This document shows positions 6,077 to 6,177 of a DNA stretch of 6,177 nt, in pieces. Under the pieces are notes generated by a model that ran no database searches, was not told where the DNA came from, and saw only the letters and a list, made by a program, of their open reading frames with translations. The DNA lies in NCBI GenBank assembly GCA_030149405.1, contig JASBRM010000379.1:1-6177 (forward strand). Direction: 5' to 3'. Numbering within the stretch: the stretch's first letter is position 1; every line of letters starts with the position of its first letter. The stretch comes from Neptuniibacter sp. (GTDB lineage: Bacteria; Pseudomonadota; Gammaproteobacteria; Pseudomonadales; Balneatricaceae). The position numbers and the translations under genes are program-made.

Positions 6077-6177
6077 ACTGCTTTAACTTGTCTTCCACAC
6101 TCTGAATTTTATCATCCATTGTCTGCTCACGGTCTGTTCGGGTACCTAACCTCAGAGACGTGGTGATGCGGGGCGCC
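6075..6177 (-). CDS. C-terminal fragment of an MTH1187-family thiamine-binding protein (partial)
   Basis: Only the last 33 codons and the stop are in the window; the gene continues beyond position 6177. The visible end reads APRITTSLRLGTRTDRE followed by QTMDDKIQSVEDKLKQ. The APRITT...LGTRTDR..TM..K..SVE pattern is, from memory, the characteristic C-terminus of the MTH1187/YqgV (DUF77) family. These are small, roughly 100-residue proteins with a ferredoxin-like fold, annotated as thiamine-binding. The gene is convergent with the CNNM/CorC-family gene, with only 22 bases between the stop codons. The family call rests on a short segment and has not been tested by search. Confidence 0.75.
   Translation of the reverse strand, partial: APRITTSLRLGTRTDREQTMDDKIQSVEDKLKQ

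Noticed and set aside
1..6177. Search for an accessory or novel multi-gene system
   Set aside because: All complete genes belong to well-known core families in a familiar order, with uniform composition. No mobile-element genes, tRNA, CRISPR repeats or unrecognised long reading frames are present.

Overview
The window is a core-genome segment of a gammaproteobacterium, most likely a marine Oceanospirillales-type organism. That placement is inferred from the protein sequences, the moderate GC content and the gene order; no taxonomic marker is decisive. The order yfjD/ypjD, then divergent ffh, rpsP, rimM, trmD and rplS, matches the neighbourhood known from Escherichia coli and relatives, except that yfjD here follows ypjD on the same strand. 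No phage, transposase, defence or CRISPR signal was found, and I see no undescribed protein system.

Positions 1-3711 are read leftward (minus strand). ffh (signal recognition particle GTPase) comes first. It is followed by a 287-base gap holding a long nested palindrome directly against the ffh stop codon, an intrinsic terminator and a probable promoter. Then comes the tight ribosome-maturation operon rpsP-rimM-trmD-rplS (S16, 16S maturation factor, tRNA m1G37 methyltransferase, L19), with gaps of 29, 3 and 17 bases, closed by an intrinsic terminator at 36-62. Positions 1-35 show no gene.

Positions 3712-3909 form the divergent control region between ffh and ypjD. Rightward from there lie ypjD, an eight-helix CcsA-like membrane protein, and a CNNM/CorC-family protein (yfjD/corB type) that starts with TTG and probably has its own promoter at 4718-4746. 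The latter gene converges with a gene on the minus strand whose last 33 codons are visible. That fragment looks like the C-terminus of an MTH1187-family thiamine-binding protein. One symmetric terminator, overlapping both stop codons, separates the two.

Functionally the left two thirds serve translation and protein targeting: ribosomal subunit assembly, tRNA reading-frame fidelity and co-translational membrane insertion. The right third encodes inner-membrane proteins of less certain role. The most interesting non-coding signal is the ~122-bp three-tier palindrome at 2185-2306.
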